Assembly: GCA_026225395.1 (NCBI GenBank) | Contig: JAMFSR010000001.1 | Location: 1-64,000 of the forward strand | Length of the DNA: 64,000 nt | Direction of reading: 5' to 3' | Source: Granulicella sapmiensis | GTDB taxonomy: Bacteria > Acidobacteriota > Terriglobia > Terriglobales > Acidobacteriaceae | In this document: positions 32,406-43,711 of the stretch, piece by piece | Layout of the letters: each line of letters opens with the position of its first letter | How positions within the stretch are numbered: the stretch's first letter is position 1 | The notes under the pieces: generated by a model | The model's database searches: none | What the model saw: the letters and a program-made list of their open reading frames with translations, nothing else | Told to the model about the DNA's origin: nothing | Translations under genes and position numbers: made by a program

Positions 32406-33714
32406 ATCCGGCCTCGGCCTCACCACCTAAAGCCTCATCTGGAAACCCGGTTCCCCGTTCTACCGCCGGCATTTCCTCCGGCAGAGGATAGCGTGTTGCC
32501 GCATAGAACAGCACGAGCAAGACAATCGCCTTTATCTGCCCTTCAATCGTCCGCCCTCTGAAAATAAACTCGCTTAACGGAGCACAGAGAAGAACGAAAC
32601 AGACAAGTATCAGCTGAAGACCGCGGATCCTTCGCTCCCCTGCTCTTAACACGACCAAGGACACCATCGCCCACGGCACATAAAGATGCATCAGCGTGTA
32701 GTCCAGCGAAACCGGTGGCAAAACGATGCAAGCCACCGTCAAACAGATCACCTGGTTTACCACCGGCAGTTTTCGTATCCGGAGAAAGTAGAGCGCGCAC
32801 CCCGCCACTGCCACGATGCCAAGGTAGACGTTCAACCACTTCGAAAGCACCTCCGCCGAAGGCAGATGCGGCAGTAGGGTCTTCAGTAGCGCGAACAGCG
32901 AATGGTCGTATCCGATCTCAGGAAACAGCCGGTGCAGGAACGCATATTCCCGAAAATGCTCAATGCCCGCAGCGATCTGATGAGCGGAATACGCAATCGA
33001 AGGGCAAACCGCCCAAAGCGAAAACAAGTTGACCGCAGCTGCCAGGATCACCGCAAAGACACACTGCCGATACTGCTTCTTTGCCACCAGAAGGCCAAGA
33101 AACACGAACGGATAGATCTTCAGCGCCATGGCAAACCCGATGCATGCCGCCGCGAGCCACGTTCGCCCGTCTAAAAACGCCCATACCGCTCCAATCGTCA
33201 GGCCCAGAAGGACGATCTCCATGTTGCCGTCTTTCAACTCAAACCAGAAAGGGTAGGAAAGAAAAAAACAGGCCGTCAGGTACAGCAGCGCAGTCCGTCT
33301 GGAAACTCCAAATTCAATCCACCTCCGCCCAAGCATCCCTCCCGAAATCGCTACAAGCAAAAGTGAGAACACGAGGAAAGCCAACGTGGTCAGCCTGCCG
33401 AACAGGTAGAAAAACCAATAGAGCAAGGCTATCGGTGCAGGATACATAAAAGGCACCTGCCCCGCGTATTCGAAGAAACTCAGCTTATGAAAATACTGAA
33501 ACCGCCCCGTGTAGGCGAGCAAATCGTAGGCAAACGCGCCGGGATTGAAAATTGGAAAGTTGAAGGGAAAATGCAGGTGCAGCACAAGATAGCTGAACAC
33601 TTCAATTCCGCCGCAAACCCCTGTAGCGACCGCGGACCAAAATAGAAATTGCCGCAGAAATGTGGGAAGTGGTGTCGTCATTCGAGGTTTGAAACTGGAT
33701 GATTCCATGGCCAA
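32365..33714 (-). CDS. Glycosyltransferase family 87 (DUF2029)-like membrane protein
   Basis: Multi-TM; WLAAACIGFAMALKIYPFVFLGLLVAKKQYRQ. Confidence 0.85.
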   Translation of the reverse strand: MAMESSSFKPRMTTPLPTFLRQFLFWSAVATGVCGGIEVFSYLVLHLHFPFNFPIFNPGAFAYDLLAYTGRFQYFHKLSFFEYAGQVPFMYPAPIALLYWFFYLFGRLTTLAFLVFSLLLVAISGGMLGRRWIEFGVSRRTALLYLTACFFLSYPFWFELKDGNMEIVLLGLTIGAVWAFLDGRTWLAAACIGFAMALKIYPFVFLGLLVAKKQYRQCVFAVILAAAVNLFSLWAVCPSIAYSAHQIAAGIEHFREYAFLHRLFPEIGYDHSLFALLKTLLPHLPSAEVLSKWLNVYLGIVAVAGCALYFLRIRKLPVVNQVICLTVACIVLPPVSLDYTLMHLYVPWAMVSLVVLRAGERRIRGLQLILVCFVLLCAPLSEFIFRGRTIEGQIKAIVLLVLFYAATRYPLPEEMPAVERGTGFPDEALGGEAEAGSMGPIRLRDGFAR

Positions 33715-33756
33715 ATTCTACAGACACACCTACCAGCAACCCGATACCCCACAAAA

Positions 33757-33782
33757 AGATCGCCTCCCGAAGGAGGCGATCT
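33757..33782 (-). terminator. Intrinsic terminator of the DUF427 gene
   Basis: Arms AGATCGCCTCC/GGAGGCGATCT; on the minus strand followed by TTTTTGT. Confidence 0.8.
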
Positions 33783-33812
33783 CACAACAAACTCACAACC
33801 AATCCACAAGAT

Positions 33813-34154
33813 TTACGTGGTCACAATCTCCACCCCACGCCAGAACGCAACATGGTGCTTCACAGTCTTCGCAGCAGGCTTCGGGTCCGGGTAGTACCAG
33901 GCCGCGTCAGGATTTTCCTGTCCGTCGACCAGCACGGTGTAGTACCGCGCCATACCCTTCCAGGGGCAGCTTGAGCTCGTCGAGCTCGGTTTCAGGAACG
34001 AGCGATTGACAGTTTCTTCGGGAAAATAAATATTCCCCTCGACAGTCTCGATCTTCTCGCTCTCCGCTAGAGTCTGTCCGTTCCAAATTGCCTTTGCCAT
34101 TTCTGCTCCAATCATTTCAGTCAGATACAGCAGGCAGCCCATCTCGCCATTCAA
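33813..34154 (-). CDS. DUF427 domain protein
   Basis: AIWNGQTLAESEKIETVEGNIYFPEETVN..CPWKGMARYYTVLVDG..AAWYYPDPKPAA; start probably at the internal Met near 34100. Confidence 0.88.
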   Translation of the reverse strand: MNGEMGCLLYLTEMIGAEMAKAIWNGQTLAESEKIETVEGNIYFPEETVNRSFLKPSSTSSSCPWKGMARYYTVLVDGQENPDAAWYYPDPKPAAKTVKHHVAFWRGVEIVTT

Positions 34155-34324
34155 GGCCGAGCGCTCCTGTGCCGCGGTTTTGCCGCGTACCCTTTACGGT
34201 TATAGCACAAATCTACTAGAAATGGAAAGTCGCAACCAAGGTTCTACCAAACCTCATAGTTACCAACCCGTAAACACCACTGGTTACCAAGCGATCGAAC
34301 CCCCACGCCGAAACCGCCACAAAA

Positions 34325-34409
34325 CCGAGTGACCCACCCTTTCGGAGTTTCACCACAAAACCGGGTGGCCCATCCGTTCGGAGCTTCACCCCGAAAGGGT
34401 GGGGTATCG
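34325..34409 (-). repeat. Palindrome family B copy B1
   Basis: Reverse complement reads CGATACCCCACCCTTTCGGGG..CGAACGGATGGGCCACCCGG plus a third half-unit. Confidence 0.6.
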
Positions 34410-34454
34410 TTTGCGGTACCAAACGACCGTGCTCCCGCCCCAGCAACGCCAGCC

Positions 34455-37391
<2,937 letters not shown>

Positions 37392-37573
37392 TCCTTACAC
37401 CTATCCGGGGACAGCGGCCCAGAGGCCCGTCCCATTTCCAATTCCATTGCAAACTAACACGTTTTGCCGAGGCCAAGTCAAACCGCCCCTCAGCTTCTTA
37501 CCCTACGCAACCCCGCAAGGGCATGTTCCATTGGACGTGCGAACTTGCTTTTTCTCGACTCGCCACAGACCGG

Positions 37574-37620
37574 GTTCCCCATTCATCGGGCAGCATTTGG
37601 CCCGATGGGTGGGCCGCCAC
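37574..37620 (+). repeat. Palindrome family B copy B2
   Basis: GTTCCCCATTCATCGGGC..GCCCGATGGGTGGGCCGCCAC. Confidence 0.6.
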
Positions 37621-37645
37621 AAACGCCTGCACCTGCATGCGACTG

Positions 37646-38815
37646 CTAGAAAGACCGCACGTAATTCTTGCCCGGCATCTGCTTCACACGGCCCGCAAGC
37701 TCCAGCTCGAACAACGCCGTAAATATCTCACCCGAAACCATCTTCGGCTCCAGTCTCTCGATTAAATCATCGAGCTGCAGTGCCTCATCCTGCCTCAACT
37801 CGGCAAGCACCGTCCGCTCATGCTGCCCCATCGCAGGGGTCGCTTCAGCGGCCTGTCCTGCGAATAAGGATGCGGTCCCCGCGGAAAACGATTCATTCGC
37901 CCCCACCCGCTCTTCCACTTCCAACCGCACCTGCGAGGGCAAATCCTCCCACACATCCTCCCAGGTTGCGGTCAATTTTGCTCCCTGCTTGATCAGCGTA
38001 TTCGGCCCCCAGGCGTTTTTGTTTGTTGCATTTCCAGGCACCGCGTACACATCGCGCCCTTGCTCCAACGCGCATCGCGCCGTGATTCTGGTACCCGAAT
38101 ACTCCGCCGCTTCAATCACCAGCACGCCGACACTCATGCCACTCAGCGTCCGGTTCCGGATGGGAAAATTCTGCGGCGCCGGAAAGGTTCCCAGCGGAAA
38201 CTCACTGACCACCGCACCGCCCTGCGCGACGATTTGTTCGGCAAGCTTCTTGTTTTCCTTCGGATAGATCATATCGATCCCCGTGCCCCAAACCGCAACA
38301 GTCGTCCCCCCGGCGTCGAGCGCCCCTTTGTGCGCGCACGTATCCACACCCCGCGCCATGCCGCTCATGATGACCATGCCGCGCCGCGCCAGATCGCGAC
38401 TGATGACCTCTGCCATCCCCGCTCCATAGGGCGAAGGTTGCCGCGTTCCAACAACCGCAATCCCCGCACGATTCAACACACTCGCATCGCCCCGAACCCA
38501 GAGCACGGGCGGCGGATCGTAGATCTCCATCAAGCGGCCGGGATAGGCTTCGTCGTCAGGCGTCAGGAAGACTGCGCCCATCTCCGCTGTCCGCCCAGCC
38601 TCTTCCACTGCAGCTGCACGAGCTCGTCCGTCAAAGCAGAACTGTGCGGACTCCGCAGGCATGCCGACGCCCTCAAGCTCGGTCAATGAAGCCGAGAACA
38701 CGCGCTCAGCACCACCCATCCGCTGCACTGCTCTTGCAATTCGCGTAGGCCCCATCCGCGGCGTCAACGCCAGCGCCAGCCACCCCAGGCGCGCCTCTGC
38801 CTTCATCTCATCCAT
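37646..38815 (-). CDS. dprA: DNA processing protein DprA
   Basis: LGWLALALTPRMGPTRIARAV, AVVGTRQPSPYGAGMAEVI, SGMARGVDTCAHKGAL, RNRTLSGMSVGVLVIEAAEYSG. Confidence 0.94.
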   Translation of the reverse strand: MDEMKAEARLGWLALALTPRMGPTRIARAVQRMGGAERVFSASLTELEGVGMPAESAQFCFDGRARAAAVEEAGRTAEMGAVFLTPDDEAYPGRLMEIYDPPPVLWVRGDASVLNRAGIAVVGTRQPSPYGAGMAEVISRDLARRGMVIMSGMARGVDTCAHKGALDAGGTTVAVWGTGIDMIYPKENKKLAEQIVAQGGAVVSEFPLGTFPAPQNFPIRNRTLSGMSVGVLVIEAAEYSGTRITARCALEQGRDVYAVPGNATNKNAWGPNTLIKQGAKLTATWEDVWEDLPSQVRLEVEERVGANESFSAGTASLFAGQAAEATPAMGQHERTVLAELRQDEALQLDDLIERLEPKMVSGEIFTALFELELAGRVKQMPGKNYVRSF

Positions 38816-38883
38816 GTACGCGAACCCTCTCCGCAGCGTTGTGACTCGCATCCTATCAAACCCGGGCTGACTAGAATAAGGAT

Positions 38884-39750
38884 GTGCCTCTTCGCGTAGC
38901 TGCCATCTCGTTTCTGAATCCTGCTCCACTCCTCTATAACTTCGAGCACGAACCTACTGCCTCGCAGCTGCGGTCGCACTATGACGTTCACTACACAACA
39001 CCCGCGAATTGCGCTACAGAACTGCTGAATGGAACGGCGGATCTTGGGCTGATTCCGATCGCTTCGCTGACGCCGGAGTTGGCGATTGTTCCAGGATGCA
39101 CGATCGCTTCGCTGCATGAGGTTCGCAGCATTCTGCTGCTGGTGAAAAACTCTCAAAATCTCAGTGATGACGCGGCTTTGAGGGCTGTACGCACAGTAGC
39201 TGCGGACGCTGCTTCGCGGAGTTCGCAGGCTTATGCGCACATACTTTTTGAGCATTTTCACCAGGCAAAACCAAGCTTCGTCGAGCATCTGGCAGACCCG
39301 ATTCCTATGCTTGCGCAAGCGGATGCTGCGCTGCTGATTGGTGATCCCGCGCTGCTGGCGCGGGAGCATCGTGGGGCTATTGAGGCGGCGCATCCGGGGC
39401 TGCTTTGGTTGGATCTGGCGGCGGTTTGGCGGGGGCTTACGGGACTTCCCTGGGTTGCAGCTGTATGGGCTGTGCGGCCGGAAGCGATTGATTTTGCGGG
39501 AGTTACAGCCGTGCAGTTGATTGCGGATCTTACTGCCAGCCGCGATAACGGGCTGGCGCATATTGAGGAGTTGGTGCGGGAGTGGACGCCGCGTTTGGAG
39601 GTTCCGGCGGCTACGATTCGGACGTATCTGACTGAAAACATTCACTATACGCTGGACGCGGAGTGTGTGAAGGCTATTGAGGAGTTTCGGGGGTTGGCGG
39701 CGGGGATTGGGGTGTTGCCGGAGTTGGGAAAACTGACCTTTTTGTCGTGA
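38884..39750 (+). CDS. mqnA: Chorismate dehydratase (menaquinone futalosine pathway)
   Basis: VAAISFLNPAPLLYNFEH, GTADLGLIPIASLTPE, SSQAYAHILFEHF; GTG start. Confidence 0.85.
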   Translation: MPLRVAAISFLNPAPLLYNFEHEPTASQLRSHYDVHYTTPANCATELLNGTADLGLIPIASLTPELAIVPGCTIASLHEVRSILLLVKNSQNLSDDAALRAVRTVAADAASRSSQAYAHILFEHFHQAKPSFVEHLADPIPMLAQADAALLIGDPALLAREHRGAIEAAHPGLLWLDLAAVWRGLTGLPWVAAVWAVRPEAIDFAGVTAVQLIADLTASRDNGLAHIEELVREWTPRLEVPAATIRTYLTENIHYTLDAECVKAIEEFRGLAAGIGVLPELGKLTFLS

Positions 39751-39904
39751 CGTTTTTGTGGATGTTTGTGGTGCGTTGTGGTGGTTTTACGCATTTTGTG
39801 GTGTCCAGCAACCTTTACATTTTGTCCAGCAAACTTGACATGTTTTGGGGATCGGCTGGCTGGGCGAGTCTTCGACCTGTATCCTCGCGTCAGACCCCAA
39901 GAGT

Positions 39905-40609
39905 ATGATGCCCGACTTAAATCCCGCCCTCGCTCTCTTCGCACTCGCGGCGAGCCATAAGGCGCTGCATTTTTTGTTCCACCTGGGGCTGGTGGGGCTG
40001 TTTGTGATCTCGTCGGTCGATAGCTCGTTTATTCCGCTTCCGATTCCGGGCGTTACAGACATCATGATCATCGTCTACGCGGCGAACAAGGCGAATGTGA
40101 TCCTGCTGGTGCTGATTGCGACGACGGGTTCGGCCGCAGGGGGATTGTTTTCGCATGCCGTTGGGCAGGCGGGTGGGATGAAGTTCCTGGAGAAGAATGT
40201 TCCGAAGCCGATTCTGAAGCGAGTGACGGTTTGGATGGAGTCGCATGCGATTCTCGCGGTGGCGCTGCCTGCGCTGTTGCCGCCGCCGGCACCGCTTTCG
40301 CCGTTTGTGCTGGCTGCGGGTGCGGTGCAGATGTCGCGGAAGAAGTTCATGACGGCGTTTGTGATCAGCCGGTTTGTGCGGCACTCGATTGCGGCGTGGC
40401 TCGGGGTGCATTATGGGCGCGCGGTGGTGGGATTGTGGTCGCGGTTTTCGGCGGAGTGGGGGACGAGGATTTTGATCGGGCTGTGGACGTTCATGCTGCT
40501 ATTTGCGGGGATCGCGATCTGGCGGTTGATCAAGACCTCGCGGGAGTTGGAGATGGAGACGGGGAAGCGATTGAAGCAGAGGGTCGCGCGGAAGCCGAGA
40601 GCAGCGTAG
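39905..40609 (+). CDS. YqaA/DedA-like (VTT domain) membrane protein
   Basis: SVDSSFIPLPIPGVTDIMIIVYAANK, SHAVGQAGGMKFLE, VALPALLPPPAPLSPFVLAAGAVQMSRKKF. Confidence 0.82.
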   Translation: MMPDLNPALALFALAASHKALHFLFHLGLVGLFVISSVDSSFIPLPIPGVTDIMIIVYAANKANVILLVLIATTGSAAGGLFSHAVGQAGGMKFLEKNVPKPILKRVTVWMESHAILAVALPALLPPPAPLSPFVLAAGAVQMSRKKFMTAFVISRFVRHSIAAWLGVHYGRAVVGLWSRFSAEWGTRILIGLWTFMLLFAGIAIWRLIKTSRELEMETGKRLKQRVARKPRAA

Positions 40610-40701
40610 AGCGAGTTTTGGGGGTTGCGGTTGGGGTTGGCTATGAGGAAATTGCGGCGATTGCGGAGTAAAATGTTATATCGCGAGGTTGGTGAGCAGC
40701 C

Positions 40702-40905
40702 ATGATGATCGACAAGAATCCGAAACATTGGAAGCTGTTGTTTTTCTATTACAACCAGGAGCAGCCACGCCTCTGGGTGCGAAGGCGGTGGGCCTGGGGA
40801 CTCACGCTCAACTTCGCCAATCCGATGGCGTGGGCGGTTGTCGCCGTGACCCTCACGATACCGGTGATCGGCGCCATGATCGAACAGGTTCATTCGATCC
40901 ACTAG
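40702..40905 (+). CDS. Small membrane protein, DUF5808-like
   Basis: YYNQEQPRLWVRRRWAWGLTLNFANPMAW followed by one TM. Confidence 0.6.
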   Translation: MMIDKNPKHWKLLFFYYNQEQPRLWVRRRWAWGLTLNFANPMAWAVVAVTLTIPVIGAMIEQVHSIH

Positions 40906-40971
40906 ATCGAGACGATGCCCGAATTTCGATGGACTCGCTTCGGTCTGCGTCTCCTGCTAAACTGTGATCTG

Positions 40972-41068
40972 TGCCGGGTCCTACGCGACGCATACCCGCC
41001 AACCCCGCCAGGTCCGGAAGGAAGCAACGGTAACGGGCCCATGCGGGCGCAGTAGGGTAACCCGGTAC
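40972..41068 (+). ncRNA. ffs: Bacterial small signal recognition particle RNA (4.5S)
   Basis: Conserved apical domain GCCAGGTCCGGAAGGAAGCAACGGTAACGG flanked by pairing arms GCCGGGTCCTAC / GTAGGGTAACCCGGTA. Confidence 0.95.
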
Positions 41069-41128
41069 AGTAAACCCTCCCTTCTGGAATAACCCTCCCA
41101 AGACAAGATGAGCCGGTGCAGTGGAATG

Positions 41129-41200
41129 CCCGGGGCTAAAGCCCCTTGAGGGCAAAGCTTGTTCGTGGGGCTAAAGCCCCACGCTAATCCGAAAGGCAAG
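41129..41200 (+). repeat. REP family A copy A2
   Basis: CCCGGGGCTAAAGCCCC..GTGGGGCTAAAGCCCCACGCTAATCCGAAAGGCAA. Confidence 0.8.
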
Positions 41201-41359
41201 GCGGCTAAGGCCTTGCGCTCATCCGAAGGAGAGGCGTCTGATATCTCGCGCCAATCCGAAAGACGAGCGGGTTGTGGGCGAAAACCGCCTTGTAAGCCTC
41301 AAAATCCATTCGTGCGCGGTAAGATACCTTTTGTTGTGCTTCTCCCGGAGGATGGCAGT

Positions 41360-42376
41360 TTGAGTCTTGAGTTGAAACCCCGCAATACTGTTCGCGCGAA
41401 AATTTCAGCCGTTGGAGCTTATGTTCCACCCCGTCTGCTGACCAATGCAGACCTTGAGAAGATGGTCGCGACGAACGACCAATGGATTACGGAACGCACC
41501 GGCATTCGGCAGCGGCATATTGTGGACAAGGGCGTCGCGACGAGCGACCTGGCGGCGGAAGCGGCTAGGGACTGCCTGAAGAAGGCGGGAGTTGCAGCGA
41601 GCGATCTGGACGCGATCATTGTGGCGACGGTAACGCCGGATATGTTCTTTCCCGCGACGGCTTGCCTGGTGCAGGAGAAGATTGGCGCGACGGGAGCGTG
41701 GGGGTTCGATCTTTCGGCGGCTTGCTCGGGATTTATTTATGCGCTGCAGATGGGCGCGAAGCTGATTGAAAGCGGAGCGCACAAGAAAGTGCTGGTGATC
41801 GGGGCAGATGTGATGAGCTCGATCATTGATTACACCGATCGCGCGACGTGCATTTTGTTTGGCGATGGTGCGGGTGCGGTGCTGCTGGAGCCTTGTGCCG
41901 AGGGTGAAGTCGGGCTCGTGGACTTTGTGCATGAGATCGATGGCTCGGGGGCGAGCTCGTTGTATATGCCGGGGGGCGGGAGTTTGCATCCTTCGACGGC
42001 GGAGACCGTGGCGAATAAAGAACACTATGTTCACCAGGAAGGCGGGGCGGTGTTCAAGGTGGCGGTGCGGAAGATGTCTGAGCTTTCGGAGACGCTGCTG
42101 ACACGTAATGGATTGACGCCGGCGGATATCGATTTGTTTATTCCGCACCAGGCGAACCAGAGGATCATTCTTTCGACGGCAGAGAAGCTGGGGATGCCGG
42201 AAGAGAAGATCGTGATCAACATTGGCGAGTATGGGAATACGACCGCTGCGACGATTCCGTTGGCGATGCATACGGCGCTGGAGCAAGGGCGGTTGAAGAA
42301 GGATGGGTTGATTCTTCTGGCTAGCTTTGGGGGCGGGTACACGATTGGGACTACGTTGCTGCGGTGGGAGTTTTGA
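41360..42376 (+). CDS. fabH: 3-oxoacyl-[ACP] synthase III
   Basis: [16 protein letters not shown] active Cys, [31 protein letters not shown] 41360 preceded by GGAGGATGG. Confidence 0.94.
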   Translation: MSLELKPRNTVRAKISAVGAYVPPRLLTNADLEKMVATNDQWITERTGIRQRHIVDKGVATSDLAAEAARDCLKKAGVAASDLDAIIVATVTPDMFFPATACLVQEKIGATGAWGFDLSAACSGFIYALQMGAKLIESGAHKKVLVIGADVMSSIIDYTDRATCILFGDGAGAVLLEPCAEGEVGLVDFVHEIDGSGASSLYMPGGGSLHPSTAETVANKEHYVHQEGGAVFKVAVRKMSELSETLLTRNGLTPADIDLFIPHQANQRIILSTAEKLGMPEEKIVINIGEYGNTTAATIPLAMHTALEQGRLKKDGLILLASFGGGYTIGTTLLRWEF

Positions 42377-42383
42377 AGAGCAG

Positions 42384-42406
42384 TGATTAGGGATTAGGGA
42401 TTAGGG
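42384..42406. repeat. ATTAGGG tandem repeat
   Basis: GATTAGGGATTAGGGATTAGGG directly after the fabH stop. Confidence 0.8.
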
Positions 42407-43405
42407 TTGCGGTAGTTTGTCGAGGAAGTCGTTCATGGCGCGGAGGACCTCGGCTTCGTTGGCGTTGAAGACGTAGTGATCGGCGTTGGGCAGACGGATG
42501 ACTTTGGCCGAAGGGACACCTGCTTCGAAGGCGTTGGCCAGGTTGGTGGTCCTCTCGAGGTCGGCTGCTACCGCTGCGGCGTGGTGGGCGGCGTCCGTGG
42601 GGAGGATGGCGCCTGAGTTTGGGTTGTGCGGCACGGCGAAGATGGCGAGGCAGGGGGCCTTGATCTCGGTGTATTTGTGCTCGCCGCTGAAGATGGCGGA
42701 GAAGACGGTTGTGGATGGCTGCAGTGGGGCATTTGCTGTGGGCGGCGGGATGTCCTGCAGTAACTTCAACTGATTCTGGAGATCCTTTTCCAGTTGGGGA
42801 AGACTGGCGAGCAGGCCTTCGATTTCCTGCCCATAGCCGGAGGGATAGCCGTTGTTGGGGAGGAGTTGCTCGATCCTGTTGCGGGTGTCGAGCATATCGA
42901 GTTGCGGGTCGCCGTGGACGCGATCGTAGAAGGCGTAGGGGAAGCCGGCGTCGAGGTAGATGAGGCCACTGACTTTCTCGGGATGGCGGCTGCCGATAGA
43001 ACTCAGTTCTCCGCCAGCGATCGAGTGTCCCGCGACGACGGGCTTTTGCAGATCGAGGGCGTAGATGACGGCAAGAACATCGTCGCCGAGACGGTCGGAG
43101 GAGTAGTTGTGGGCGTCGGGGGTGGGGGCGCTGGAGTTGCCGAAGCCGCGGCGGGTGATGCCGTAGACGTGGTACTTGCCGATGAATTTGGGTGCAAAGG
43201 TATCAAAGACATGGGCAGTGTTGCCGAGCCCGGCGAGGAAGACGAGAGGGCGTCCGGTACCGCCCCAGTCGAGGACTTCAATCTTGACGCCGGGTTCAAC
43301 GATGACGAACTGCACGGCGCCCTGTGCGTGGAGGCTGCCTGCAAAGAAGATGGCGAGCCCGTAAGCCCATAGCGTGTTCCGATTCAGCTTTCGTCCCAGT
43401 TTCAT
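42401..43405 (-). CDS. Alpha/beta hydrolase, exported
   Basis: LVFLAGLGNTAHVFDTF, VAGHSIAGGELSSIG nucleophile elbow, ADHYVF C-terminal His. Confidence 0.87.
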   Translation of the reverse strand: MKLGRKLNRNTLWAYGLAIFFAGSLHAQGAVQFVIVEPGVKIEVLDWGGTGRPLVFLAGLGNTAHVFDTFAPKFIGKYHVYGITRRGFGNSSAPTPDAHNYSSDRLGDDVLAVIYALDLQKPVVAGHSIAGGELSSIGSRHPEKVSGLIYLDAGFPYAFYDRVHGDPQLDMLDTRNRIEQLLPNNGYPSGYGQEIEGLLASLPQLEKDLQNQLKLLQDIPPPTANAPLQPSTTVFSAIFSGEHKYTEIKAPCLAIFAVPHNPNSGAILPTDAAHHAAAVAADLERTTNLANAFEAGVPSAKVIRLPNADHYVFNANEAEVLRAMNDFLDKLPQP

Positions 43406-43588
43406 AAACAGCTCCTTGGAGATTCCTGCAGACGGTGTGACTTCGAGATTTCAAACCGGATATAGCATACTACATAGGGTATCGCCTGGCAGAAAACGGG
43501 ACGCGGGAGGCATCCAGCTCGCCCTTGACGCGATGAATAGGGCACCCGGATTGTGCTGGGGTAGAAGAGAGCGGTCGGGCTTTCGCCC

Positions 43589-43632
43589 GATACCCCACCC
43601 TTTCGCAAAAGCGCGAAAGGATGGGCCACCCG
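43589..43632 (+). repeat. Palindrome family B copy B3
   Basis: GATACCCCACCCTTTCGCaaaaGCGCGAAAGGATGGGCCACCCG, preceded by hairpin TCGGGCtttcGCCCGA. Confidence 0.7.
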
Positions 43633-43711
43633 AGTTGTGCGGGTTCCTAGAAGCAGATCCCCTGCGAGGATGACAGAAAGAAAAGCAAGGGCAACAACAA
43701 CTACAACGGCT

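Noticed and set aside
39751-39904. Confident oriC call
   Set aside because: GC-skew polarity is suggestive, but there is no exact DnaA box TTATCCACA, no dnaA/dnaN, and the skew change starts inside mqnA; reported only as a skew anomaly.
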